Shown here: piece after piece, positions 8,321 through 16,385 of the stretch | How the letters are laid out: each line of letters starts with the position of its first letter | Numbering within the stretch: the stretch's first letter is position 1 | DNA from: Smithellaceae bacterium | GTDB taxonomy: Bacteria; Desulfobacterota; Syntrophia; Syntrophales; Smithellaceae | DNA: 32,281 nucleotides | NCBI GenBank assembly: GCA_028693285.1 | Contig: JAQUVQ010000032.1 | Location: 1-32,281 of the forward strand | Direction: 5' to 3' | Program-made: the position numbers and the translations under genes | Notes under the pieces: generated by a model | Database searches by the model: none | What the model was told of the DNA's origin: nothing | What the model saw: the letters and a program-made list of their open reading frames with translations, nothing else

Positions 8321-9028
8321 CTCCGCCGTTTTTGCCGGCCGTGCTTTCTTCTTTTCTTTGGCAAGAGGGGCTTCGGGACTGTCCCCTCCCTTTTTGGTTT
8401 TCCCTTCCTGGAGGACAAAGGCGGGGATGAGCAGAAACTTCAGGGTTTCCTTGACTGCACGGATGTAATTTTTTCTGTCCAGTTTCAACATCGGACGGAA
8501 AAAATTCTCTCCGGAGACAAAACTGTGCATGCTGTTCATGATGCTCAGGACTTTCATCATGGACCTTGGCGATGGATTTTTTGCGTCTTTCGCGAGCCCC
8601 ATGGCGCGGGCGATGTCGCCGCTGAATTCCGGCACTTTGAAATCCACATCAATCTCGTTGCGGGTTTTGCTGAAATAGCGAAGCAGAACCAGGTTCGATA
8701 TCTCCGGATGGTCAAACAAATAATCCATCATCTTGTCGATGGAGACGTTCAGGCGCTCTTCCAGCGAGCTGCCGTGGACGATTTTTTCCACTTTGAGAAG
8801 CTCTCTTCCCAGATCGTTGTTGACATCCATCACAACGGCTTCATACAGATCGTTTTTATCGCCCCAGTGGTAGTGAAGGGTGGAGATGTCGATTCCCACT
8901 TCTTTGGCGATCATGCGGGTGGTGGTCCCGTGAAAGCCGTATTCGCCGAAAATACGGCGGGCGACGGCAAGAATCCTTGCCTTCATGGACTCAGGGTTTT
9001 TGCGGGCTTTTTCGAGGGGTGATTTCAT
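8318..9028 (-). CDS. TetR-family transcriptional regulator, probable repressor of the acyl-CoA cluster
   Basis: The N-terminal 65 residues are a TetR DNA-binding domain: KARILAVARRIFGEYGFHGTTTRMIAKEVGIDISTLHYHWGDKNDLYEAV, with the HTH at about 36-57. The larger C-terminal ligand-binding part is divergent, as usual, and ends in a lysine-rich tail. The ATG at 9028 has a GGAG site 8 bp upstream. The promoter reads TTGACG-17 bp-TAGTAT on the minus strand (9053-9081). A palindromic element at 9038-9051 lies directly downstream of the -10 box and nearly matches one in the promoter of the acyl-CoA genes starting at 9932. I infer an autoregulated repressor released by an acyl-CoA or free acid, by analogy with FadR/PsrA-type TetR proteins. 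The ligand is unknown. Confidence 0.88.
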   Translation of the reverse strand: MKSPLEKARKNPESMKARILAVARRIFGEYGFHGTTTRMIAKEVGIDISTLHYHWGDKNDLYEAVVMDVNNDLGRELLKVEKIVHGSSLEERLNVSIDKMMDYLFDHPEISNLVLLRYFSKTRNEIDVDFKVPEFSGDIARAMGLAKDAKNPSPRSMMKVLSIMNSMHSFVSGENFFRPMLKLDRKNYIRAVKETLKFLLIPAFVLQEGKTKKGGDSPEAPLAKEKKKARPAKTAE

Positions 9029-9037
9029 TTTGTGACT

Positions 9038-9051
9038 CCATCATTTGATTG
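9038..9051. promoter_or_regulatory. Putative TetR operator, autoregulatory copy
   Basis: The 14-mer CCATCATTTGATTG matches the perfect palindrome at 9807-9820 at 12 of 14 positions. It sits 1 bp downstream of the minus-strand -10 box and 9 bp before the TetR start codon, so a bound dimer would block transcription start. Confidence 0.55.
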
Positions 9052-9052
9052 A

Positions 9053-9081
9053 ATACTACGATAATGCCATTCCATCGTCAA
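9053..9081 (-). promoter_or_regulatory. Sigma70-like promoter of the TetR gene
   Basis: Reading the minus strand, TTGACG (9081-9076) and TAGTAT (9058-9053) are separated by exactly 17 bp. The -10 box is followed after one base by the putative operator. The predicted leader is very short, about 15-20 nt. Confidence 0.55.
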
Positions 9082-9191
9082 GGTTTTTCTGATTTGCCAA
9101 AGACATTGGGGGATTATTCCGAAAAAAGGCTGGAAATGTTTGCGAGCGACTTTGCCGCCTGTGCCATCCTTTGAACAACCGCCGTCTGTTT

Positions 9192-9536
9192 TTACGAGAA
9201 ATGTGATTTTCCGGAAAAATTGATCTGCGCATAAGGGTAGCAAGCTTCCAGGAAAGCCCGGATGGCCGCTTGTTTCTGTTCGTCGGTGATCGGCTCCACT
9301 TCGCTGACCGGTTTTCCCTGCGGATTCCTTTTTGTCTTCCATGAATGAATGTAGCCCGGGACCAGAAGGAACCGGCAGCCGGTTTGTCCGCAGCACGCAT
9401 TGTCCACGGTCGCAATTCCCATCAGATAGAGAAACTCTCTTCCGTCGTGCGTCAGACATCCTTCTTCGACGATCTGATAATTACCCGCAATGAAGTTCAC
9501 TTCTTCGCCGACCGTGTGGTGGACGTAGTCTTCCAT
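9192..9536 (-). CDS. Small cysteine-containing hypothetical protein, 114 aa
   Basis: Not a family I can name. The ATG at 9536 has an excellent GGAGGAGG ribosome site. The protein contains C27 and a CCGxxGC cluster (C48, C49, C54) in DNACCGQTGCRFLLVPGYIHSW, a possible metal or redox site. There is no signal peptide or membrane helix. It is encoded divergently from the acyl-CoA cluster and upstream of, and co-oriented with, the TetR gene, with a 163-bp gap that contains the TetR promoter. Its role may be linked to the regulated pathway, but this is only positional inference. Confidence 0.7.
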   Translation of the reverse strand: MEDYVHHTVGEEVNFIAGNYQIVEEGCLTHDGREFLYLMGIATVDNACCGQTGCRFLLVPGYIHSWKTKRNPQGKPVSEVEPITDEQKQAAIRAFLEACYPYAQINFSGKSHFS

Positions 9537-9775
9537 TGCGCGCCTCCTCCAAATTCGTTAACGATTTTTCCCGTTTGCCTTCACGCTCAACCGAGGGTGC
9601 CGATATTGTAAAACACATAAAAAGTCAAGATGGTTTATCCGGATTGTTTTGCCTCAAAAGAGAAGCATCCCGCCGCATCCCCGGCAGGCGCACGCCGGCA
9701 CCCGCCGGCAATCGACAATAAATACAGGATTCTGGAACCGTGCCGTAAATTTTTTCAAATTATTGAATAAAACGC

Positions 9776-9804
9776 TTGACAAGGCGGAAGATTTCAAATA
9801 CTAA
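9776..9804 (+). promoter_or_regulatory. Promoter of the acyl-CoA cluster
   Basis: A perfect TTGACA at 9776-9781 is followed after 17 bp by TACTAA at 9799-9804. The -10 match is only moderate, but the same TA(C/G)TA core and the same 17-bp spacing occur in the TetR promoter, and both are followed at once by the shared palindrome. Confidence 0.55.
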
Positions 9805-9806
9805 TC

Positions 9807-9820
9807 CCATCAATTGATGG
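9807..9820. promoter_or_regulatory. Putative TetR operator, perfect 14-bp palindrome
   Basis: CCATCAATTGATGG is identical to its own reverse complement over all 14 bases. It starts 2 bp after the -10 hexamer, covering the likely transcription start. A second copy (12 of 14 identical) sits at the matching place in the promoter of the nearby TetR gene. Both facts point to one repressor acting on the two promoters. Confidence 0.65.
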
Positions 9821-9931
9821 AATTAAAAGATGGAATGTTTGATTGGATGCGTTTGCGGGAAAGCCGAAGATCGGCGCGATTCCTAAAAGACACTGATCGC
9901 TTCCTTTATTGAATCATAAGGAGAGCTCGGC

Positions 9932-10738
9932 ATGGAAAACGAATTGTCGCTCAAAGTCGAAAAAACCGGCCATGTCGCCTGGCTGATTTTAAACAGGCCG
10001 AAGCAGCGCAACACGATGACCATTGATTTTTTTCAGGAGATGCAGCGGCTTTTCAGGGCATTTGATGAAGACGCCGACGTGCGGGTCGTCGTCATCCGGG
10101 CGGAGGGGAAAAGCTTTACCGCCGGATTGGACCTGGTTGCGGCCCAGTCTTTGCTCGGAGACGGATCGGCCGTGTACCGGGAAGAGCTCCGCAGAAAAAT
10201 CATGGACCTTCAGGCGAGCATCACCGCCATCGAAAACTGCAGGAAGCCCGTGATTGCCGCGATTCACGGACACTGCATCGGCGGAGGCGTCGATCTGACC
10301 AGCGCCTGCGACATCCGGCTGGCATCGAAAGACGCCGTCTTTTCCATTCGGGAAACCCGAATCGGCATCATCGCGGATATCGGGACGCTTCAGCGCGTTC
10401 CATTCATCATCGGACAGGGCTGGTTTCGGGAACTGGCGTTGACCGGCAGGGATTGGACCGCGGAGGAATCCCTGAAGATGGGCTACATTACCCGGCTTTG
10501 TGAGAACCCCCAAGCCCTTTTCGAGGAAGCCCGAACCCTGGCCGAAGAGATTGCCGGTTTGCCTCCCCTTGCCATTCAGGGCATCAAAGAAGTCGCAAAT
10601 TACAGCCGTGACCACGGCATTCAGCGGGGCCTGGAATATGTGGCGCAACGCAACGCCGCCCTGGTCCCCAACGACGATATGATCGAAGCGGTCGCCGCGT
10701 TTCTGGAGAAACGCGCGCCGGAGTTTCGCGGACGATAA
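9932..10738 (+). CDS. Crotonase-family delta3,5-delta2,4-dienoyl-CoA isomerase-like protein
   Basis: A 268-residue crotonase. The oxyanion-hole segments are SFTAGLDL (61-68) and HGHCIGGGVDLTSACDIR (113-129). The residues that define mammalian ECH1 dienoyl-CoA isomerase are all in register: D121 (GGGVDL), E141 (SIRETRIG) and D149 (ADIGTLQR), with the same spacing of 20 and 8 residues. An isomerase moving double bonds of unsaturated acyl-CoA is therefore more likely than a plain hydratase, although the family is broad. It is the first gene after the palindromic operator. A strong stem-loop (10759-10786) follows its stop. It probably supports oxidation of acids with odd-position double bonds. 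Confidence 0.82.
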   Translation: MENELSLKVEKTGHVAWLILNRPKQRNTMTIDFFQEMQRLFRAFDEDADVRVVVIRAEGKSFTAGLDLVAAQSLLGDGSAVYREELRRKIMDLQASITAIENCRKPVIAAIHGHCIGGGVDLTSACDIRLASKDAVFSIRETRIGIIADIGTLQRVPFIIGQGWFRELALTGRDWTAEESLKMGYITRLCENPQALFEEARTLAEEIAGLPPLAIQGIKEVANYSRDHGIQRGLEYVAQRNAALVPNDDMIEAVAAFLEKRAPEFRGR

Positions 10739-10758
10739 AAAATCCCAATCAGCAGGAT

Positions 10759-10786
10759 CCCTTCAGCGCGATGCGGCGCGGAAGGG
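10759..10786 (+). other. Strong intergenic stem-loop
   Basis: CCCTTC (10759-10764) pairs with GAAGGG (10781-10786), and GCGC (10766-10769) pairs with GCGC (10776-10779), with one A/G mismatch between and a six-base loop. No T-run follows, so it may stabilise or process mRNA, or partially attenuate, rather than terminate fully. Confidence 0.45.
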
Positions 10787-10885
10787 ACGATTCAAATGAA
10801 GGAGGAGTGTTGGCGCAGCCCGATCACGGAGCCAAAACAATGAGCTGAAATCCTGACGAACCATGCAAGAAGAAGGAGGAGCAAT

Positions 10886-12565
10886 ATGTCTTTTACAAGA
10901 ATATGGCACAAATCCTATGCTTCAGGCGTTCCTGCCGAAATCATCCCGGAAAAGATCACGATGGCGGAGGTTCTGACGAGAACCGCCGCCGCATATCCGG
11001 AAAGAGTCGCGCTGATCTATATGGGTAAAAAAATTACCTACCGGCAGCTTGAAAAAATGGTCAACCGATTCACGCGGGCGCTCGTCGAGATCGGGGTGCG
11101 GGAAGGGGACAAGGTGGCGATGCTTCTGCCCAACATTCCCCAGATGATCATTGCCGACCATGCCGCCTATCGCGCGGGTGCCGCGACCGCCATGAACAAT
11201 CCGCTCTATACGGAGCGGGAATTAACCCACCAGCTCAACGATTCGGACGCCGCTGTCCTGGTAACGCTGGATCTGCTGCTTCCCCGGGCCCTCAAGATCA
11301 AGGGCGAAACCAAGATCAAAAAAATCATCACCTGCCACATCAGCGACTACCTGCCCTTTCCCAAGAAGCAGCTTTTTCCCTATGTTAAAAAAACAATGTT
11401 CAGAAAGGTGGAACCGCAGCCGGACGTTTATGAATTCATGGATTTGATTGCCCGGTATCCGGATGCGCCCGTGGAAAACAAGGCCAAGTGGGATTCGCTG
11501 GCCGCTCTCATCTACACGGGGGGGACGACCGGCGTCAGCAAGGGCGCCATGCTGACCCATGCCAACATCTCGTCGATCGTCCAGCAGTTCTCCGTGTGGT
11601 TTCCCGATCTGAAGGGCACGTACGAGAATCTCACGGGGATTTATCCCATATTTCATTCCGCCGGGTATTCCGTAAGCCAGAATCTTCCCATCTGGAACGG
11701 CTGGTGCTGCACGCTGGTGCCCAAGCCGGAGCCGGGCGTGATCGTCGAAATGCTGGAAAAGTTTCATCCGACCTTTCTCACCGGCGTGCCCACGATTTAT
11801 ACGGCGCTTCTGGGCAATCAGAAATTCCGGACGATGGATCTTTCCTTTGTCAAGGGATATTTCGGCGGAGCGGCGCCCCTGCCGGAAAACACGCTGAAGC
11901 AGTTGAAGGATCTCCACGGAGCCATCATCTACGATGTCTATGGCGCTACCGAGAATACGGCATTTGCCACCACCACCCCCTGGGGCGGAAAGGTAAAAGT
12001 CGGGACCGTGGGACTTCCGCTTCCCAATACGGATATTAAAATCGTGGATGTTGATAAAGGCGTAAATGAACTCCCTATCGGCGAGCCCGGCGAAATCTGC
12101 ATCAAAGGTCCCCAGGTCATGACCGGGTACTATGAAAAACCGGAAGAAACGGCCAATGCCCTCCGGGATGGATGGTTTTATACCGGAGATATCGGGTTCT
12201 TCGACGAGGATGGCTACCTGACCATATCAGACCGCAAAAAGGACGTCATCGTCGCGAGCGGCTTCAATGTTTTTCCCAAGGAGATCGATGAAATTCTCTT
12301 CGAGCACCCGAAGATCAGCGAGGCCTGCTGCATTGGGATTCCCGACGAGTACAGGGGTGAAACCGTGAAAGCCTACATCGTCGTTCAGCCGGGAGAGACG
12401 CTGACGATACCGGAGGTGATAGCCTTCTGCAAAGAGAGAATGACCGCCTATAAGGTTCCCACGGAGGTGGAATTCATCGATGAGCTTCCCAAGAGCGCGA
12501 TCGGCAAGATCATGCGCCGCGAATTGAGGGAGATGGACAGGAAAAAAAGGGAGAAAGCCTCATGA
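10886..12565 (+). CDS. Long-chain-type acyl-CoA ligase (AMP-forming), copy 1
   Basis: Activates a carboxylic acid with ATP and CoA to acyl-CoA, AMP and pyrophosphate. The 559-residue ANL-superfamily fold is complete. The P-loop IYTGGTTGVSKGAMLTH lies at about 209-225. The VYGATEN adenine-binding motif follows in the middle. The hinge region is DGWFYTGDIGFFDEDGYLTISDRKKD, and the C-terminal catalytic lysine is K541 in AIGKIMRREL. A good AAGGAGGAG ribosome site precedes the ATG. The stop overlaps the next start by 4 bp. It resembles FadD-type enzymes and copy 3 at 29422 more than copy 2 at 25795. Chain length cannot be read from sequence. Confidence 0.9.
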   Translation: MSFTRIWHKSYASGVPAEIIPEKITMAEVLTRTAAAYPERVALIYMGKKITYRQLEKMVNRFTRALVEIGVREGDKVAMLLPNIPQMIIADHAAYRAGAATAMNNPLYTERELTHQLNDSDAAVLVTLDLLLPRALKIKGETKIKKIITCHISDYLPFPKKQLFPYVKKTMFRKVEPQPDVYEFMDLIARYPDAPVENKAKWDSLAALIYTGGTTGVSKGAMLTHANISSIVQQFSVWFPDLKGTYENLTGIYPIFHSAGYSVSQNLPIWNGWCCTLVPKPEPGVIVEMLEKFHPTFLTGVPTIYTALLGNQKFRTMDLSFVKGYFGGAAPLPENTLKQLKDLHGAIIYDVYGATENTAFATTTPWGGKVKVGTVGLPLPNTDIKIVDVDKGVNELPIGEPGEICIKGPQVMTGYYEKPEETANALRDGWFYTGDIGFFDEDGYLTISDRKKDVIVASGFNVFPKEIDEILFEHPKISEACCIGIPDEYRGETVKAYIVVQPGETLTIPEVIAFCKERMTAYKVPTEVEFIDELPKSAIGKIMRRELREMDRKKREKAS

Positions 12566-13365
12566 GCGCGGTCATGCCGGAATTCAAGACGTTGCTCTTT
12601 GAAGAAAAAGAACCGCACATCGGCGTTGTGACGATGAACCGTCCCGGGCAGCTCAATGCCATCAATCTGGACATGCTCAACGACTTTGAAAGGCTGTTTC
12701 AGACCCTGTACGGGGAAGATTCCATCCGGGTTCTCGTCATCACGGGCGCCGGCAAAGGGTATTCTTCGGGCGCCGATCTCAATGATGCGGTGATCTACAA
12801 GGAGTCCGAAGCGTTTGCGGATCCTGAAAAATTCCTGAAGCTGGTGCAGGAGCGCTACGCGGCACTGATTCTGGGCATGAGAAGAATTCCCCAGCCGATC
12901 ATATCGGCCGTGAATGGCCCGGCCGCCGGAGGAGGATTTTCCATGACGCTGGCCAGCGATATCCGGGTGGCGTGCAGGGAAGCCTATTTTGTGGCCTCTT
13001 TCATCAACATCGGGCTTTCCGGCGGCGAACTGGGTTGCTCCTTTTTTCTGCCCCGGCTGGTGGGGCTTGCGCACGCTTCCGATATTCTGTTCACCGGCCG
13101 CAAGGTCGGCGCGGAGGAAGCCGAAAGAATAGGCCTCGTCAACAAACTGGCCCCGCGGGAGGAGCTTCTGGAAGCGGCGCTTTCTTACGCCAGACCCATG
13201 GTGGGCAAAAGCGTGGGGGGCTTGAAGCTGACGAAGCGGGTTCTGAATGAAAACATCCATGCTTCCTCGCTGGAGACGGCCGTGAACCTTGAAAACCGGA
13301 ATCAGACCATCATGGTTTTTTCAGGCGAGTTTTTTAAACTGGTTCAGAAATTTTATAAAGCGTGA
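12562..13365 (+). CDS. Atypical crotonase-family protein
   Basis: A 267-residue enoyl-CoA hydratase/isomerase fold with oxyanion-hole segments SSGADL and NGPAAGGG. Both glutamates used by classical enoyl-CoA hydratase appear to be missing: the first position in GGGFSMTLASDIR is serine, and the second region reads ASFINIGLSGGELG. The acidic residue in GGELG lies close to the place of the ECH1 aspartate and could be the working base, as in related FINIGLSGGELG-type sequences. The reaction (hydration, isomerisation or C-C bond cleavage) is therefore open. Translation is coupled to the ligase by a 4-bp overlap. The C-terminus SLETAVNLENRNQTIM is the usual helix of the family. Confidence 0.82.
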   Translation: MSAVMPEFKTLLFEEKEPHIGVVTMNRPGQLNAINLDMLNDFERLFQTLYGEDSIRVLVITGAGKGYSSGADLNDAVIYKESEAFADPEKFLKLVQERYAALILGMRRIPQPIISAVNGPAAGGGFSMTLASDIRVACREAYFVASFINIGLSGGELGCSFFLPRLVGLAHASDILFTGRKVGAEEAERIGLVNKLAPREELLEAALSYARPMVGKSVGGLKLTKRVLNENIHASSLETAVNLENRNQTIMVFSGEFFKLVQKFYKA

Positions 13366-13447
13366 CCGACGGGTCGGCTGTGTAAAGGCCATACGCAGAA
13401 AACTTTGACAAAACGAAACCTGTGGCCATTGTGGAGGCGAATGTGTA

Positions 13448-15316
13448 ATGCAGAAATATCTCGTGGATCATCGTGATTTGCTCTTCACCCTGTTTGAATT
13501 TCTGGAAGTGGACAAGATGAACCGCTTCCGGCGTTTTGAAAATTTTGACCGCGCCGTTTATGAGGAAACGATCCGGCTGGCCGAAAAGATTGCGGCGGAA
13601 TCGGTCTTCCCGGCGAATGTGACCGGGCACAGGGAAGGTTGCCATTATGATCCGCAAACCAAATCCGTACGATTGCCTTCGGGCTACCCGGCCGCGGCCA
13701 AGGCGCTCTTTGATGCGGGATTCTTAAGCATATCCGACGACCAGGAGATCGGAGGGGCGGGGATGCCGCTGGCCATCCAGGCGTGCACCTGGGAAATCTT
13801 CTGCGGGGCCGGCGGAGCGCTGATGCTTTTTTTCATGCTGGGGCACGGGGCCGCCCATTTGATTCATAGCTTCGGGACGCCCGAGCAGAAGTCGCTCTAC
13901 GTGCAAAAACTCCTTTCCGGTGAATGGGGCGGAACCATGTGCCTGACGGAACCGGAGGCGGGCTCCGACGTGGGGGCTTTGAAAACCAAAGCCGTTTGGC
14001 AGCCCGATGGAACGTATAGAATTACCGGGCAGAAGTGCTTCATTACCAACGGAGACCAGGACATCACCCGCCAGATCGTCTATCCGGTCCTGGCCCGCAT
14101 TGAAGGGGACCCGCCGGGAACCAGGGGAATTTCCATTTTCATCGTTCCCAAGTATCTGGTCCGTGAGGATGGATCCCTGGGAGAAAGGAACGATGTGTTC
14201 TGCACCGGCGTGGAGCACAAGATGGGCGCCCACGGATCGGCGACCTGCGCCATGTCCTTCGGGGATAATGAAAACTGTACGGGTTATCTGCTGGGCGAGC
14301 GGGGCCGCGGAATGAACATCATGTTTCAGATGCTCAATGAAACAAGGCTCGAGGTCGGAATTATGGCGCTGGGCGGTTCCTCCGCGGCTTTACAGTATGC
14401 CGTGGATTACGCGCGCACCCGGCTGCAGGGCGTTCACTTCAGCAAAATGTTCGAGGCGGCCGCTCCCAAGGTGCCCATCATCGAACATCCCGACGTCACA
14501 AGAATGCTGATGGAAATGAAGGGCTGCATCGAGGCCGAGCGGATGCTCTCGTATTACGTGGCCAAGCAGATCGACCTGTCCAAACTGCTTGATGGTGAGG
14601 AAAGCAGGGAAGCCCGGTCCCTGGTTGAGATTCTCATCCCCCTGGTCAAGGCGGGCAATTCGGACAATGCATGGCGGATCACTGCCGAAGCGATACAAGT
14701 CCACGGGGGATACGGCTATTGCTCGGATTATCCCGTGGAGCAGCTGGCGGTGGACTGCAAGGTTCTGAGCATCGTCGAAGGAACCAACGGCATTCAATCT
14801 CTGGACCTGGTCATGAGAAAGATCCTGCTGAATGCCGATCGGAAGAATTACACGGTATTGAAATCCAGAATCGAAAAGACGATCGAAAACGCATCCGGCA
14901 TCGTGGACGACGTTTACTGCAATAGGCTTCTTGAGGGACTCCAGCGGATGGATTCCGTTTTAGATGCCATGAAAAAGCACATGGATGAGGGGCGATACCA
15001 TACGCTGCTGTTAAATGTTGATCCCGTGCGGAGGGCCTTTTTCGACCTGATGCTCGTCTGGATGCATCTGTGGTGCCTGACGCTGGCCCGCCCGAAGCTT
15101 TCCGCGTGCACGGACGGCGCAAAAGGGGAAGCTCTGACGGAAATCCTCTCTAAGGACGCGGAGGCGGCTTTTTATTACGGCAAGGTTTGCGCGTCGGAAT
15201 TCTGGCTGGCGACGGAATTTCCGAAATATTTCGGAAAAATGGATGGAATTTCCCTCGGCGAAACGGTTGATTTCCTGCCGGGGAACGCGGTGTTTTCGTC
15301 TCATCCCTGCGCGTGA
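13448..15316 (+). CDS. Large acyl-CoA dehydrogenase, about 620 aa class, copy 1
   Basis: A 622-residue FAD enzyme that introduces a 2,3-double bond into acyl-CoA. It has the N-terminal helical domain, the FAD/substrate beta domain with MCLTEPEAGSDVG (164-176), the C-terminal helical domain with the HGGYGYCSDYPVEQ signature (419-432), and an extra C-terminal helical domain that distinguishes this class (DmdC/FadE-long type). The catalytic base is probably E444 in SIVEGTNGIQ. It is a paralogue of the 27483-29345 gene, to which it is similar along its length. Electrons should go to ETF, but no etf genes are in the window. The ATG at 13448 follows a GGAGG about 10 bp upstream. Confidence 0.9.
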   Translation: MQKYLVDHRDLLFTLFEFLEVDKMNRFRRFENFDRAVYEETIRLAEKIAAESVFPANVTGHREGCHYDPQTKSVRLPSGYPAAAKALFDAGFLSISDDQEIGGAGMPLAIQACTWEIFCGAGGALMLFFMLGHGAAHLIHSFGTPEQKSLYVQKLLSGEWGGTMCLTEPEAGSDVGALKTKAVWQPDGTYRITGQKCFITNGDQDITRQIVYPVLARIEGDPPGTRGISIFIVPKYLVREDGSLGERNDVFCTGVEHKMGAHGSATCAMSFGDNENCTGYLLGERGRGMNIMFQMLNETRLEVGIMALGGSSAALQYAVDYARTRLQGVHFSKMFEAAAPKVPIIEHPDVTRMLMEMKGCIEAERMLSYYVAKQIDLSKLLDGEESREARSLVEILIPLVKAGNSDNAWRITAEAIQVHGGYGYCSDYPVEQLAVDCKVLSIVEGTNGIQSLDLVMRKILLNADRKNYTVLKSRIEKTIENASGIVDDVYCNRLLEGLQRMDSVLDAMKKHMDEGRYHTLLLNVDPVRRAFFDLMLVWMHLWCLTLARPKLSACTDGAKGEALTEILSKDAEAAFYYGKVCASEFWLATEFPKYFGKMDGISLGETVDFLPGNAVFSSHPCA

Positions 15317-15332
15317 CGGCCGCAAGGCAAAA

Positions 15333-15359
15333 ATCCGGAGCGCCGCCCGGCGGCCGGAT
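15333..15359 (+). other. Intergenic GC-rich stem-loop
   Basis: ATCCGG (15333-15338) pairs with CCGGAT (15354-15359) and CGCCG (15341-15345) with CGGCG (15348-15352), leaving small bulges. It lies in the 85-bp gap after the dehydrogenase gene. No T-run follows. Confidence 0.4.
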
Positions 15360-15401
15360 GAATCACGCAAGGCAGGTTGAAATACTATAAGGAGGATTCA
15401 A

Positions 15402-16385
15402 ATGAAAACGGCAATCACCGAGATGTTTGGGATCAAGTACCCCATTATTTGCGGGGCGATGATGTGGCTTTGCAAACCGACGCTCGCCGCGGCGGTTTCC
15501 AACGCGGGGGGGATGGGAAATCTTACCGCGGGAAATTATGAAACGGAAGAGGACTTCCGCAACGCCATTCAGGAGACCCGCAAACTTACCGACCGGCCGT
15601 TCATGGTCGGAATCACCATTCTTCCCTCCGTGCGCATCACGGCGGGGCATCACCAGATGTACCTGCGGGTCTGCGCCCAAGAGAAAGTGGCCGGCATTGA
15701 AGTATCCGGCGCTCCGGTGGACAAGGCGGTGGGGCCCGAGTACATCGACCTGCTGAAAAAAGCAGGAGTTAAGCTTTTTCACAAGGTGGGGTCGGTGCGT
15801 CATGCCCTGCATGCCGAGAAGGCGGGCTATGACGGCATCTACGCAGCCGGCATCGAGGAAGGCGGTCATCCGCTCGACGATGATGTCACGACCATGGTGT
15901 TGACGCCCCGCATCGTCGAATCCGTGAAAATTCCCGTGGTGACGGTGGGCGGCATCGCCAACGGCAAATCCCTCGCGGCGGCTCTGTCGCTGGGGGCGCA
16001 GGGGGTCATGATGGCCAGCCGTTTCATCGCCACGAAAGATTGCGCCGTTCACAACAATATCAAACAGGAGATTGTGAAACGCCAGGAGAACGAAACCACG
16101 CTGATCTGTAAAACGCTTCATCTGCAGGGCCGGGCGCTCAAGAACCAGGTGGTCAGGAGCATCTGTGAAATCGAGGAAAAGGGAGGGGGGTTCGAGGCTC
16201 TTTATCCCCTCATCGCCGGTGAGCGAATGAAAGAGGCATGGGAAGACGGCGATGTGGAGGCCGCTCCCATGATGGTGGGGCAGTCCATCGGACTCATCCA
16301 GGATGTGCCTACGTGCAAGGAACTGCTGGAGAGAATGGTGAAAGAGGCTAAGGAGACGCTGGAGAGAGTGAACAAGCTGTTTTAA
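15402..16385 (+). CDS. Nitronate monooxygenase/FabK-like FMN flavoprotein
   Basis: A 327-residue TIM-barrel flavoprotein of the 2-nitropropane dioxygenase/nitronate monooxygenase family, which also includes FabK enoyl-ACP reductase. FMN-binding elements are visible: the N-terminal YPIICGAMM, SNAGGMGNLTAG, GIEEGGHP with the conserved histidine (about residue 165), and the phosphate-binding strand-loop VVTVGGIANGKSLAAALSLGAQGVMMASRF. In a gene cluster dedicated to acyl-CoA chemistry, an enoyl-CoA (or dienoyl-CoA) reductase role is at least as likely as nitronate oxidation, particularly in an anaerobe. That is inference. It has an excellent TAAGGAGG ribosome site. Confidence 0.85.
   Translation: MKTAITEMFGIKYPIICGAMMWLCKPTLAAAVSNAGGMGNLTAGNYETEEDFRNAIQETRKLTDRPFMVGITILPSVRITAGHHQMYLRVCAQEKVAGIEVSGAPVDKAVGPEYIDLLKKAGVKLFHKVGSVRHALHAEKAGYDGIYAAGIEEGGHPLDDDVTTMVLTPRIVESVKIPVVTVGGIANGKSLAAALSLGAQGVMMASRFIATKDCAVHNNIKQEIVKRQENETTLICKTLHLQGRALKNQVVRSICEIEEKGGGFEALYPLIAGERMKEAWEDGDVEAAPMMVGQSIGLIQDVPTCKELLERMVKEAKETLERVNKLF

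Larger units (their letters stand above)
9537..9931. other. Regulatory intergenic region between divergent genes
   Basis: This 395-bp stretch holds no supportable gene. On the minus side, a candidate promoter for the small cysteine protein is weak: TTGACT at 9628-9623, with TATCGG at 9605-9600 at 17-bp spacing and a better TACAAT at 9610-9605 at the wrong spacing. A GC-rich stretch near 9670-9715 contains GCCGGC repeats able to form a short hairpin. On the plus side, 9776-9820 contains the promoter and palindromic operator for the acyl-CoA genes. A leader of about 110 nt follows to the ATG at 9932, which is preceded by a clear AAGGAGAG site. Confidence 0.6.

Noticed and set aside
9605..9628. 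Promoter for the small cysteine protein (TTGACT with TACAAT)
   Set aside because: The good -10 box is only 12 bp from the -35 box and the correctly spaced one is poor; noted only within the intergenic entry.
4031..9840. Shared 14-mer AAAGATGGAATGTT upstream of purU and downstream of the 9807 palindrome
   Set aside because: A few 14-base matches are expected by chance in a window this long, and the two sites lie in different positions relative to their promoters.
10799..10848. Spare ribosome site (GAAGGAGG) followed by a 12-codon frame with TTG or GTG start
   Set aside because: The spacing is too short for the GTG and the peptide shows no motif; probably chance or decayed sequence upstream of the ligase.
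13366..13447. TTGACA in the gap before the first large acyl-CoA dehydrogenase
   Set aside because: No acceptable -10 box lies 16-18 bp downstream, so I do not call a promoter.
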